Positions 23,701 to 35,447 of a stretch of 64,000 bases of DNA are shown here, piece after piece. The notes under the pieces are model-generated. The model did not search any database. It was given only the letters and a program-made list of their open reading frames with translations, and had not been told where the DNA came from. The position numbers and the translations under genes were made by a program. Origin of the DNA: Chromobotia macracanthus (taxonomy: Eukaryota > Chordata > Actinopteri > Cypriniformes > Botiidae); assembly GCA_036877525.1 (NCBI GenBank), contig JAZGTH010000068.1:3614001-3678000 (forward strand), given 5' to 3'. Position 1 is the stretch's first letter, and the number at the start of each line of letters is the position of its first letter.

Positions 23701-26700
23701 TTTGAAAGCAGCATTTATCAGTGTGGTCAAAGATGAAAGTGACATATTTGTCAGATATGGTAACCCATACCCGAAATGTGACCTCTGCATTTAACTCATC
23801 ACTGGTGAGGAGTGAACACACATGCACACTGGACACTACTGGGGGTGCCTTGCTCAAGGGCACTTTAGTTGCTACCTGCTAGCACTGGAATCGAACCAGC
23901 AACCATCTGATTACAAGCCCGACTTACCAGCAGGCCACAACTGCCCCCTATAGTATCATAGTATTATAACAGCTTCTTTTATGAGGTAATAAACGGGACA
24001 AACATGAAGTGAGAGACTGAAACTAATTCAGTGGCAGATTCACTCTCACATGCTGGTTCTCTCACTAATTTATCATCACTTCCGTTGCAGATCCATTTAT
24101 GACATTGTGATGCAGAAGGTGTATTACATTGTGATGCAAACATTTTAATTTGATTTAAAAATGTTATGATAAATGTAAAATGAAGATGTGATAAAGAGAG
24201 ATTTCAAAGACTTCTTACACTTTCATGCGTGTTGTTTCATAGTTTTGTCACAGCACTAAAAAACACAAAATCTCTCACATATTTCTGTTTTATTATCAGT
24301 ACCAATCAATGCTTCAGCTTTATGGTAACACTCACCAGTATAAAATCAGTTTGATATGTTGATAGCATGAACACAGAGATGTTGTGGTCAGCCAGCGGGG
24401 CGATGACTGACTTTGCGATTTTGGTGACTCCAATTGGCTGAGAACTGGTGGCGCTCCCACCCCCCGACACCACGTTGAGTGCCAACCACGTAGCATCTGC
24501 CACACTAAGATACTCTGACTCTGGCAGCTCTGAAACCGACAAAAACAAGACAGAAGAGCATCGTGTGACTAATGACATTTTCACCCTTCAGCAAGAGTGG
24601 AGTGTGTTCTACTCCACCGCCTTCAGGTGACAATAGGGTGAAGAGAGCATGCTGAACAGTAATGGCTGATGTTTATCTATCAGCCTGGCTGAACATCTGA
24701 CCTTGCATGTGTACTTGTGAATCTTGTGAATGTGAATAAAGGCTTCACAATATGTAGTAAAAATGGGACAGTATTCCAAAATGGTGACCTATCTGGGGGG
24801 AAGAAACATTCTGCAACATTCATGTGTGAGAAACCTGCACAAGCTTCTGGGAATCTTAAACACTTGTACCAGTTTCACAACACAATAGCTTCTTTTATCC
24901 ACGGTGACAAACGGGGGTTCACCTTTGCAACCAATGTGTAATGACATGGATTCACTCAATAAATCACAAAACCACAGCCACCACCAGCTTAGCCTCTAGT
25001 AACTCTTAATGGAAATGGGTGGGGGGGGGCTGATGGAGCAGCGTGTGGTCAAACCTTGGCAGGAGTCGAGCTACGAGGAATTACAGAGAATCAGTGATAC
25101 TTTACATGACTTAATCTTGCCTCACTGCACTAAACCCAGTGCACTCTTAGTAAAAGAGTAACCACAAAACCTACCTTTAAAGCCATCTTCATCCACGATG
25201 ATGGTGTAATCCTCTGGAGTTTCAGTTAAACTAAAGAACTTGCATCTGGAAGAAAGCAAAGAGAAATTACAAGCAGAGAAGAAGCAGGGTAATGAACAGA
25301 ATATAAAAATCACAACATATCCCCCGTGAAGCTTCTACAAACATCAATTTAGGCCGACGACGTCTCAGACACCACATTACACATGTAGACTTATCTTTGC
25401 AATAATAATCTACATAATAACTGGTGCCTGCTAAGGCAATTAGCTCTGTTGCTCAGTTTTGGGAATTTGAAGCCCTAAATCTAATTAAACTTTGATGCAC
25501 TGTTTGTGCATCAGCATCTACAAATGACCCCTCAAATTAGGAGTGAGGTGTGCAATACTTTACTCAGCAATTGGATGCATCTAAAAAGAAAATATCATAG
25601 AAATATCATAGAAGCAGGATTTTTGGCCTAGTAAGCAATCACTCAAAACCCTGTGACCAGCTAGCAATGCCTTGTCAACGACATTATGAGCACTGTTGCA
25701 TTGACTCGCATTCATATTCTTCAAGATGCAAAAATAAGATTTTAATGATGGCAATGAATGCATTGTTTTTCTAACAGTATCAAATGCCAAACACATTCTG
25801 CCGTGATTTACCAAGAACAAGTGCTGTAACATTTTATAAAGTCACTCTGCCAAATGTTGTCAAACATTCACAATAATTTTTAAACCCCCAGACAGCTTCA
25901 TTTATGTCCACAAGGATTACAAAACAGTGTGTCTGTTCAAACATAACCTGACACATTACTGCATAAAAGGCAGGCAGCTATTGATCGCTTGTAATGCTGC
26001 TTATACACCCCAAATGTCTCTAAAGATACCAGGTAAAACAGCCATTATTTATGGGCCTGTCCACCCACACGGTGTATCATTTTGCCTCTGGGGGATAGCT
26101 GACGACTTGTTGACTCTGGAAAGCAGCATCTTATCTGATATTGCCGAAGTGTTGCTGGTGACTGTGGGTGTCGTCGGATCGTTTGAAATCCTATTTAGCC
26201 TAAAACAAAATGACATCTGCCCCTGACACAGCATAACTGAACGAAAACAACTGCAATATGTATGGGGATTTTAACAAATGTGTATACTAAAGTACTAATT
26301 GACACGTTTAGATATTTAAAGCACTAACAGCTAATTCTCAGCTTGTCGGATGTGTCCAACAAAAACGAAATTGGTAAATGGAGAGGCATTTAAATGGCGT
26401 TGTTTCTCTCCTTTCTGCCATGACAGGAGTTTATCTGGCTTGAGCTGAGTCACAGGGTGACGAGACAGAAATCTGAGAAGAGCTATTAAAGCCATTCAAT
26501 AATCACAGAGGTACGGCAGGTTTTAGCTCCCTTAATTCAGAGTAACGAAACATATCCAGTGTAAATGGTAAACAGACTCGACTCACTCCCTCGGTGCCTC
26601 TGCTGAAAACTGCTCAGAAAATATGCTGCTTAGACATGAAATGACAAAAACACATAACAGATCAAAGCCAAGATGATGTTTTAACAATTATAGATTCCAG

Positions 26701-29700
26701 TGTGTTATCTAATCTCGACTGAGCTACCTCTTCCTTTTGAACCCCTGAACCCATTTATAGAGTTACATAAAGATAAATAAATAAATATTGTTATACGACT
26801 GTCCCTGGTTGCTTTCATGTAAACTGGTAATACTGATGAAAAGAATGTAGAGGATATATATATATATATATATATATATAGACTTTTCTAATCTAAACAT
26901 AAAAGACTACAACATTGCAAAGTGAAATCCACAGGAGTTGCACAACAATATTTCAATAACAGATTTTGTTATAGGCAAAAAACAAACTACACAAAAATGC
27001 ACCACAAGGCTTGATTTAATCAGCTAGAAATTGATTGGATTGTGAATAGTGGGCCCATTCCACATTTCCATAAAGCCAAGTAGCCGAAAACGAGGAAAAA
27101 AAAAAAGAGAAATTTGATCTTGTTGTCAAAACATTAATCTAGCACAACCCAGCTGTTGTCAACAATATTCCAAAATGTAATCAACTTTATCCAGATGTCC
27201 TTGTGTTGTTTGTAGTCTGTTTCAGGCTGAGACGCTGCACAAAGAGCCATTTAAAAAGTTGATTTGAGCTGCGCTTCTGTGACAGTAACAAGTGCATCCT
27301 CTGTCCCATCATTAAAAAGTGTCAGTAAATAGAAAAATGTTAACACAAAACAGGTCTGAAGACAGAAAAAAAACGGTTTACGGTTTGATTTTAACATCAA
27401 ATTGCATTTGGAGCCAAAACAGCTCATGTATGGCCTGATGGGCAAGATATTAGCACCAAATACAACAGAACACACTGTTGTACAGTCCTGTGTTGTACAT
27501 AAGAACTATTTTACAGCAAAGATTAATTACCCTGCATTTGTAAGCAAATCTCCAAGCACTCATGTTTTTTTTTTTTTTTGCTGACATGTTACTTTTTGCG
27601 ATTCCCTGCATTTTTCCTTTGGACTGAAGGTGATGTCATCTTGCCGGTTGCAAATCCTGAGCCGTGCCTCAACACCTTGTGCTCAACCAGAAAAGTTTGC
27701 TAGGTGCATACAAACGCATATTTACTGTGAATAGCATTAACAGTAACAAATCTCCTGATTGCATTTTGGAGCACAAACCCTTTTCAAAAGAAGAAGATTT
27801 GGTTCTGCAACATTTAAGCAACACTTAAGTTTCTACTGCCATCATCCACAGTACTGGAACGTGACATTTCCAAAAGCACAAGCAAATAAACATGCAAAAA
27901 GTTTACATTTACATTTCACATTTACACATTTGGCAGACGCTTTTATCCAAAGCGACTTGCAGTATGTTTAAGTTATACATTTTGTACAAAATGTGTGCGC
28001 TATGGCAGCTCCACCTGTAAAAGATGGTTCTTGGGAAACTGGAGCACTGATCTAAATTTTAATGTTTTGTAAACCTATTGTCTTGCTTGAACTAAAGGCC
28101 AGACATGTCCTCTCGCCCTCTGCTTACGCAAACACTACAAAGGGGCATCTGAGACTATGAATAGATGGTCTTTCACAAAAGCATCTCATTTGAGCATGAA
28201 ATACACAAGCACTGTGGTTAGATGGGCAACACTAAGAGATGGGCAACACTAAGAGATGGGCAACACTAAGAGATGGGCAACACTAAGAGATGGGCAACAC
28301 TAAGAGATGGGCAACACTAAGAGATGGGCAACACTAAGAGATGGGCAACGCTAAGAGATGGGCAACACTAAGAGATGGGCAACACTAAGAGATGGGCAAC
28401 ACTAAGAGATGGGCAACACTAAGAGATGGACTATACTAAGAGATGGACTATACTAAGAGATGGACTATACTAAGAGATGGACTATACTAAGAGATGGACT
28501 ATACTAAGAGATGGACTATACTAAGAGATGGACTATACTAAGAGATGGACTATACTAAGAGATGGACTATACTAAGAGATGGACTATACTAAGAGATGGG
28601 CAACACTAAGAGATGGGCAACACTAAGAGATGGACTATACTAAGAGATGGACTATACTAAGAGATGGACTATACTAAGAGATGGACTATACTAAGAGATG
28701 GACTATATTAAGAGATGGACTATACTAAGAGATGGACTATACTAAGAGATGGACTATACTAAGAGATGGGCAACACTAAGAGATGGGCAACACTAAGAGA
28801 TGGGCAACACTAAGAGATGGACTATACTAAGAGATGGACTATACTAAGAGATGGACTATACTAAGAGATGGACTATACTAAGAGATGGACTATATTAAGA
28901 GATGGACTATACTAAGAGATGGACTATACTAAGAGATGGGCAACACTAAGAGATGGGCAACACTAAGAGATGGACTATATTAAGAGATGGACTATATTAA
29001 GAGATGGACTATATTAAGAGATGGACTATACTAAGAGATGGGCAACACTAAGAGATGGGCAACACTAAGAGATGGGCAACACTAAGAGATGGGCAACACT
29101 AAGAGATGGACTATACTAAGAGATGGGCAACACTAAGAGATGGGCAACACTAAGAGATGGGCAACACTAAGAGATGGACTATACTAAGAGATGGACTATA
29201 TTAAGAGATGGACTATACTAAGAGATGGGCAACACTAAGAGATGGACTAAGACAAAGTGCTGCTCCTGAACAGTCAACTAATGCACCAAAAGGATGCAAA
29301 TGACCGTCAGGCCACAACTTTTCTGTTTTATTTGACTCGTCTCGTAGCTGATCTCTGTCACACCGATCAAAACAGGTCATTTTTATCAAAGCACTGACCA
29401 GATCTTACAGAAGCGTCTCTTTAAGTCACGTTGCCTTTAACGCATCGTCGCTCATTCAGCATCACGAACAGCGACGCGCGCCGCCGGTTCGAGCCGAATT
29501 TAAAGCGACATCCCCCTCCACAGCGCAAGAAAAACAACCTCCGGCACGTACACACGCCCCTCTGTCGTCGATTAAACTTCAACAGCCCATCAAAACACCG
29601 ACATCCACCGCGATGTGCTCGATGTTGCCATGCACACACATCCCTTACGGGGACCGAATAGAGATCCGCATTAAAACCGTGAAGAAGTGTCGGGGGAAAC

Positions 29701-29940
29701 TGCAACCTCCTCACAGAAGGTGCGCAGCGGCAAGCTAGTCAGCGTCCGGCTATTCACCCAGACATTCACATGAAAGAGTTTGAACCCGACGCAAACTTTC
29801 ATCGCTTGATTTCATAAGGCTGCTTACCTTGTTTTAGAGGGCAGGAAAGCTAGTTTGATTAATCCGTGAGTGCAAATCTGGATGCCCTCCTTGGCTATAC
29901 TCGCCACTTTCAGACTGTGCTCTAAAATGTGCAGCTCCAT
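17746..29940 (-). CDS. castor2: Cytosolic arginine sensor family protein CASTOR2
   Basis: CASTOR proteins bind GATOR2 and restrain mTORC1 in the cytosol; CASTOR1 is the arginine sensor and CASTOR2 its partner (family knowledge). Nine GT-AG exons join on the minus strand: 29940-29828, 25245-25175, 24529-24336, 21191-21059, 20386-20263, 19862-19752, 18336-18254, 18009-17915, 17811-17746. They make 329 codons plus stop, the human CASTOR2 length. It opens MELHILEHSLKVASIAKEG. The first ACT-like half holds CKFFSLTETPEDYTIIVDED, SVADATWLALNVVSGGGS and TKIAKSVIAPLADHNISVF. The second half holds FSFSLIEGYISLVMDEQ, MVRIGGQPLGFDECGIVAQI and YYISTFKFDHAL. The GGGS and HPLSSPSN stretches favour CASTOR2 over CASTOR1. 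The GFDECG and FDHAL segments correspond to parts of the CASTOR1 arginine pocket; whether this copy binds arginine cannot be read here. Intron 1 is 4.6 kb. Confidence 0.97.
19357..19461. repeat. 21-bp tandem repeat, five units
   Basis: Five head-to-tail copies of AAATGCACCCATGAACGCAC plus T fill this stretch of castor2 intron 6. Only the last copy shows a change (GAATGCACT). A degenerate sixth unit follows. Because the period is a multiple of three, frames stay open on both strands; those frames are artefacts. Confidence 0.95.
23737..23946 (-). mobile_element. tRNA-derived SINE in castor2 intron 3
   Basis: Read on the plus strand it runs tail first (AGTGACATATTTGTCAGATA), through TTTAACTCATCACTGGTGAG and GTGCCTTGCTCAAGGGCACT. 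It ends in the reversed tRNA-like head GGCCACAACTGCCCC. It is the opposite-orientation sister of the copy at 5293-5540. Confidence 0.8.
26854..26880. repeat. (AT)n microsatellite
   Basis: About 13 uninterrupted AT units lie in castor2 intron 1. Confidence 0.95.
27900..28003 (-). mobile_element. Truncated SINE tail in castor2 intron 1
   Basis: The conserved SINE tail (CATTTGGCAGACGCTTTTAT, then CCAAAGCGACTTGCAG) is present. The tRNA-like head is lost after about TGTGCGCTATGGCAG. Confidence 0.6.
28218..29250. repeat. 17-bp minisatellite with two unit types, about 61 copies
   Basis: This array lies in castor2 intron 1, about 580 bp from exon 1. Unit A is GATGGGCAACACTAAGA and unit B is GATGGACTATACTAAGA, differing at four positions. 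Unit starts fall at 28221 plus multiples of 17 through 29241, so no insertion or deletion is present in about 1.03 kb. The order by blocks is A12 B10 A2 B8 A3 B7 A2 B4 A4 B1 A3 B3 A1, then a broken B. Rare variants include one A with AACGCTAA and several B with CTATATTAA. Confidence 0.98.
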
Positions 29941-30240
29941 CGTTTGCGTCGCATCTGTGAGAGTCGCTTCCTTTCATCAAAAAAGAAAGAATGAATAACT
30001 AGAGCTCGAGGACGGGCTTCAAAACGTTCAGACGGAACGGAAAGGGGGGAAAAGGAAAAGTTGTCTGCCGAGGAAAAGAGAGCGAAGCCGGGAGAAATAA
30101 AAGAAAGCACGACGAGGTGGATGGGAAGGAAGAAATGAGGACTGTCGGCCCCCGCGTCTCCACTCCGACGGGGATCGGAACGGGCCAGCAACTGGTAACG
30201 GTGAAACAAACAAGTTGTCACTCAAAAGGGGGCGGGACTA
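29400..30240 (-). promoter_or_regulatory. CpG-rich castor2 promoter and first exon
   Basis: CG dinucleotides are frequent here and rare in the flanks, for example GCGACGCGCGCCGCCGG near 29472. The patch covers exon 1 and the upstream region. A GGGGGCGGGAC Sp1-type box lies near 30227-30237. No TATA box is placed clearly. This fits a broadly active CpG-island promoter. Confidence 0.6.
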
Positions 30241-30249
30241 TGGACGGTG

Positions 30250-30269
30250 GCATGCTGGGAAATGTAGTT
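30250..30269. promoter_or_regulatory. ZNF143 (STAF)-type site upstream of castor2
   Basis: GCATGCTGGGAAATGTAGTT is close to the reverse complement of the long ZNF143/THAP11 promoter motif (ACTACAnnTCCCAGnATGC). It lies about 310 bp upstream of the castor2 ATG and touches the edge of the SINE that begins at about 30268. Binding is inferred. Confidence 0.55.
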
Positions 30270-30417
30270 ACATTTACGCATTTGGCAGACGCTTTTATCC
30301 AAAGCGACTTACAGTGCATTCAAGTTAAACATTTTTCTTAGTACATGTACTCCCTGGGAATCGAACCCACGACCTCTTGCGCTGCTAACGCAATGCTCTA
30401 CCACTGAGCCACAGGAG
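30268..30417 (-). mobile_element. tRNA-derived SINE, well preserved
   Basis: The tail (GCATTTGGCAGACGCTTTTA, TCCAAAGCGACTTACAG) is followed by the reversed tRNA-like head. The head contains GGGAATCGAACCCACGACC (B box) and ACCACTGAGCCACAGGAG. It is the best-preserved copy of this family in the window and seems young. It marks the upstream edge of the castor2 promoter. Confidence 0.85.
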
Positions 30418-31324
30418 AACTGTAACTCATCTACTAGTTCATCTTTGTGGGACCAAGAACACCTTAATCGCATACAATTATATATGATGGACCACAAGTT
30501 TGTGGGGTGTGGGAATGACACACTCTACACTCTCTCAACCCTGGATTACATTCAGAGAATCTGTGCTGAAGACATAATTTATCATTCCCTGTTGGATCTC
30601 ACGAGTTACAAAATAAAAAGACTCACATATGAATAAAATACAGGACAATGCAACGATCCTTACAGTTCTCCAATCAAGCATCATGTTTGTAATTTAGAGG
30701 CACATAATGAGATCATGACACTAATTTGTTTTGTCCTGATCAGAATACGCAATCTAAAATTAGAAGTCAGAGGTTTAATAATTTACAAGTGCTGTCTACT
30801 GGTAACCAGGGCCGGTGCTGCAGAGCGTCATAAAACAACAAGCATTCTTTGTGTGCAGCTGTGATAAGATCCCTGGGACGAGCTCTCACAGGCATGGGCA
30901 TCGTTCAGTTCAAAGGACACGTCTCTTTAGATGCTGTTCCTCACAGCATTACCACTCAAAACATATTGAGAGGAGAACTTTTGACTGAAACTTTGAGTTT
31001 TTATGTAAATTATCAGGAATGCACAAACCTTTCAAAAGAATGTCATGTTTCTAACTTCCAGCGATCATTATGGCTTATTCTCAGTAAAATTTGCAGTCTT
31101 TGATTTTGCAATCAAATAAATGATTTGCCCAACAATGCAAACGTGGCCCAAATATATCCGAATTGTACCAACATATTTCTAAACAAATGTTTGGAAAAAA
31201 ATACAACCCCAGTTAAGTCTTGAGACAGTCAGAACACTGCTTTTGTATAAAACTTAAAAAAAATAAACGAAAAAATTTTGACTCCAGGTATCGGACATAA
31301 TGAACTGAAAATCTACACATAAAA

Positions 31325-31540
31325 GGTTGGTTCATCAAAAATGACAAACTTTTGTTTCCTCAAGACATTTTTTTCTTTAGTGGAACATAACAGGGAAAAT
31401 GTGAAGTTGATGCAACAAAATGTTTTCTCTGTATAACACAAGTGAATGGTAACCAAAGTTGTCTGTCCCTAAAATCTCGTAACGTCATCTTTTGGTTCAC
31501 AGAAGTAAAAAGTTACGTGAGGGTGAGTAAATTACTGATT
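31325..31540. mobile_element. Inverted-repeat DNA element remnant
   Basis: GTTGGTTCATCAAAAATGAC on the left and GTGAGGGTGAGTAAATTACT on the right, with an interior containing TAGTGGAACATAACAG, resemble the element at 13411-13674. The ends are more decayed. The rest of 30418-32300 shows no gene. Confidence 0.45.
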
Positions 31541-32319
31541 ACCTCATCCGAAGCGGCACCGAGAAATAACAGCTACGTGCAATTTTAGCATTGACAAACA
31601 ATAATTTGCACCTGAATAACAATACTAAAAAAGTCAGTAAATTTAACAGTTAAAAGATAATTGAAGCAGTAAAGCCAATGCCTGGGCCACAACACCCAGG
31701 TCACTTAAAGTGCTCCTTTTACAGCAATTTGTTTTTCATCCTATTATGTAGAATATCCTCCTGATTTGAACCTTTGCCATTTGTGCTTGAATTTTGCAGA
31801 AAATTTAATTTTTGGGTAAACAACCTCTTTAAAGCAATCCCTAAAGAGCGAGCACAGCACTGGAACATTCATGCACTCACAAATAAAGGCTTTACACTCA
31901 AAAGCAGCTTGTCAAAGCAGAAGCAGAGCACTGAAAGCTGTTCTCTGAAGAGAATCCTTTAATCTAAACCCCATGACCCACAGAAAACCCTGAGAACCAA
32001 ATCTCCTACCGGCATGACACTGGCTACAAGGCTTTGAGATCTGAAATCTTAACGTTATCCTCTCTAAGGGGTGCTACACTTTTCACATTACTACAGCTCA
32101 AATAACCCAAAACCATAATCTGTTTAAACATGGAATAAAACATGCATTAGAAACGGTACATCTTAGTCACAGCTAACTATATATGACAGACCCTCACCGT
32201 CACAATTTTTCAGTTTGCTATAATTGTTCCATTATATTTTGTAGCTGTTAATTGGAATTTAACTAAATTAACACATCTTGGACAATCAAAAATGTTCTTA
32301 AGAAACATACTCATACATA

Positions 32320-34590
32320 CACATTCTGCAATTTATAGCATGTTTTATTGGAATGGTAAGTTAACATGCATCACAATGCAAATCACTTTAAAGCCCAAGG
32401 AAATTACACAATGTTCAGGCATAGCACATTTTTCACCAGTTCCCCATCTGTTGAATACAGATTAAAAGGGCAATTACATTTACTTTATAGTAATACATGT
32501 CATTATCATGACTTACACAAAGCACACCCCACAGACGGCAGGCAATTCATGGTGCAAAAAACCCACAACACATCTTGCAGGGCACTTATCGGATCACTGC
32601 GTTAAGGATCGCCAGTAGAAAAAAAAGTGGCTGACCCCCTTTGAAAGTGATCCAAAGCAGTGGAAGTGTTCTCAACTTCCAATTAACATCTGGCTGGCAA
32701 ATTCTGCACACCAATTCTGCCCTGTTAACATAAGAAAAAAAAACCTGTATAAATACACTCTGAAAAGAACACAAGAGAAGTTCCCAACAAATAAAAAAAT
32801 AGTTATGCAAGGTTGTAAGCTCATAAGGTTTTAATTTTTGGGCATGTCTACAGCAAATTAGGAAGCACATCCTAAAAGCATCCAGCATAATCACAAATGG
32901 AAAGGTCAGACAAAGAACTAGGTCTGGCACCAAGTCTTACAGTGCCAGGCAGCCCTACAGAACCCAACTGCTCAGAGTTTTAGCTGACTTTTTGCTTTCT
33001 GTTGTGGAAGAATGACTTCAGAGCTACTGCACTACAGACATACAGACCTGGCAGTAAGCTTCTTTAGGGACGTGATCACCTATAGTTTAACATATGAACG
33101 ATGACAAGGACTAATGCATGCACAAAAAAAATGTAAACAGCTAGAGGAGATGGGCAAATTTGTCTCGACCACTACTAGGACCTGACAACAGATATAAGGT
33201 CCAATAACAGCAGGTGTCGAAGTGATCTAGCACTGCCATTTGAACATACCAGTCAGACATACAACTGGATGCAGATACCTACAGTGCTTGCAGCAAGAGA
33301 CATTAAGGTGCCACAAAACTATAAAAGCTCCACCCACCAGAAGCAACGGTGCGCCTCCTAGTGGACCTCACACCTACACAGCAGAAATCAGACATGATAT
33401 ATTGCTCTTCACACAGACAATATTCTCTTCAAACTTGCATGTCCTGTAGCGATTTTCCACAGAACAAATAATAATAGCAACCTTGGTACATACCTTATAA
33501 AATTAATATCTACCACCAGCAGAGCTGAGGAGCAAGATATTATGCAGCTTTGGCCCTCCAGAATAAACCCCTCATACTGAGGGAATCACATTCAGTTCTA
33601 CAACCTGAAATGCAACAGAAGCATAAGAAAAGCAAAACAACAAAAACATTCAATCCTAGTCACACTCGAGAATATAGTTTGACTGTTCAGAGAGGCACGT
33701 TCTCATTCATGGTTCTAAGAGCAGTTGAACAAAGCCAATCATCACCACAACCGCATCATTTACTCAATTATATCAATGAATTCTTACCTACTACAGTCCA
33801 TCCACATAACCACACGTTTCATCCAAAGCCTGCAAGAACACAACAGCCGTTTGAAATTACATGTAAATATAAGAAAAATGTCTGGGGCAAAGTCATGTCT
33901 CTTCTTATAAGTAGCACTGTTACTTGGTGGACACAACAGTGAGTTGCAAGAGAAGAGAATTGTAATATTTGCACTGTACTAGTTTCTAAGTCCACTATAA
34001 CTAGACTGTGACCAGCACTGTGCAGTTACCCTCAATGTAATGAACCAAGACACTTACCATACTGTATACGCTGACTGCAAAGAGCCTCTAACAGCATGAT
34101 GAAACTTCAGAAACCCCTAGTGGAAAACGATAGAAGTCTGTTGATCATGTGTAGGGACTCCTGTGGTAATATATCGACTCATATAACCGCATTACAAAGC
34201 TTCAGGCCTCAGACCTGATAGCATACAGATAGAAACTTGCTTTTTTTTTTGATAAGTTTCTTTTGTACAATTTTCAACTGCAGGATACGAACTCACTGCC
34301 CACCAAATCCTATTTATAAACATGTACTAGTAACGTAGAGAACATAGGAAGACATTTACTACCGGTTACTTGGACGACCTTAACACACGGTAAGTCTGCT
34401 CTTCTCCGTTAAGTTTAAAGAAGTCTTTGCATTTAAACAAATCCCTTGTTTCTATTAATTCTACATATCATAAGACATTCTGAACAGTTAAAATGGGGAC
34501 CATGCTTAAAAACGACCACATATACCCACTGATTCAGTCACAGTAACCAGCAGCAGCACGTCCTCACACGTTTCCCGAAGAAGAGAAAGA
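32320..34590 (-). other. Possible noncoding transcription unit
   Basis: A minus-strand promoter-like segment at 34577-34620 and a minus-strand AATAAA at 32344-32349, followed by a GT-rich stretch, bracket 2.3 kb. I recognise no coding sequence. The 115-codon minus frame at 32586-32933 and the 130-codon plus frame at 33550-33942 resemble nothing I know. Candidate splice sites exist, for example an acceptor CTCTTTGCAG and a donor GTAAGTG around 34058-34074. It could be a long noncoding RNA, a spliced 5' part of an unrecognised gene, or chance. Confidence 0.3.
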
Positions 34591-34620
34591 GCGGAAGAAG
34601 CGCGGGCGTCTTATACGTCA
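34577..34620 (-). promoter_or_regulatory. TATA and TOP-like promoter on minus strand
   Basis: On the minus strand TGACGTATAAG (an ATF/CRE-like half site merged with a TATA-like box, 34610-34620) is followed about 25-30 bp later by a long pyrimidine run containing CTCTTTCTCTTCTTC. That order resembles a 5'-TOP promoter of the kind used by translation-machinery and snoRNA-host genes. Activity is inferred. Confidence 0.4.
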
Positions 34621-34790
34621 CTGATCTCACTTTACGACATTTTACGACATTTTACCGCCCTGCAGCCACCAGCATATTAAAATAATTTCTCTTCATATAT
34701 TTTAAACATATATTTTACTAAAAACAACATCGGTTTTTCTTTATTCATCATCAGTTGACGCTAACAACAACATTAATTATAGATTCGATC

Positions 34791-34818
34791 TTATTATTAT
34801 TATTATTATTATTATTAT
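34791..34818. repeat. (TTA)n microsatellite
   Basis: About nine uninterrupted TTA units. Confidence 0.95.
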
Positions 34819-35447
34819 AATAGCTTAACTTTACACCGTCGACAATTGTAATAATGAATTTAACTGTTAAAAAAACATAGGCGCTTTCTAGACACGCAAA
34901 TTGTAGCTTACTGAAATGTTTCAACTAAAACGATGCTTAATATATTAAACATAAATAAAATTAATAAAATAATAATAAATAAAATAATAAAATGAATGTT
35001 ATTTTAAGTGAGACCTTACAGTTCTTATATTTGTAATTTAGTGATAGTCATCATGTGGGTGCTGGAATTTAATTTTCATATAGATGTTTCACACGGGTAG
35101 CATTGTAACATTAGTCGTTGAACGGATCTGATATAGTGGCACATTGCTATGTTAATTCCCTAGACCTTTATTATTATAAGTTATTATTATGGAAGGTTTT
35201 TGGTCCAGAAAACAGATCTCTGAGGAAGCGTACCGATTTCTCTAGTACAGATAGTGTTAGAATGGGTAGGATTACCGGCTACTTGAAGCTAACTAGTACT
35301 GCCCTAATTGTTAGTTATTGAGTATAAGAACACAAGATTTCAAAAATAATTATGTTAAACCTTATGTTAAGGTTTATTATTCAGTTGTCCAACACCCACT
35401 ATTTCCAACTAATTTAATTCAAACTAATTTTGCTTTTAAATTACCAG

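Noticed and set aside
28218..29250. Regular array that could suggest a CRISPR
   Set aside because: Units are contiguous 17-mers without unique spacers, in a vertebrate intron; it is a minisatellite.
29421..30225. Arginine-rich open frames on both strands around castor2 exon 1
   Set aside because: They arise from CpG-rich promoter DNA; the true frame is the castor2 first exon at 29940-29828.
30350..30415. tRNA-like sequence with A and B boxes
   Set aside because: It is the head of a SINE joined to a SINE tail, and no cloverleaf with a proper acceptor stem was seen; same for 2950, 5300, 8150 and 23930.
33550..33942. 130-codon plus-strand open frame, the longest uninterrupted one
   Set aside because: No recognisable domain, low-complexity residues and no splice or promoter context; probably chance.
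34050..34080. Seventeen-nucleotide microexon on the minus strand
   Set aside because: Splice-like borders exist, but no neighbouring exons or protein support it; kept only as a hint for the noncoding unit.
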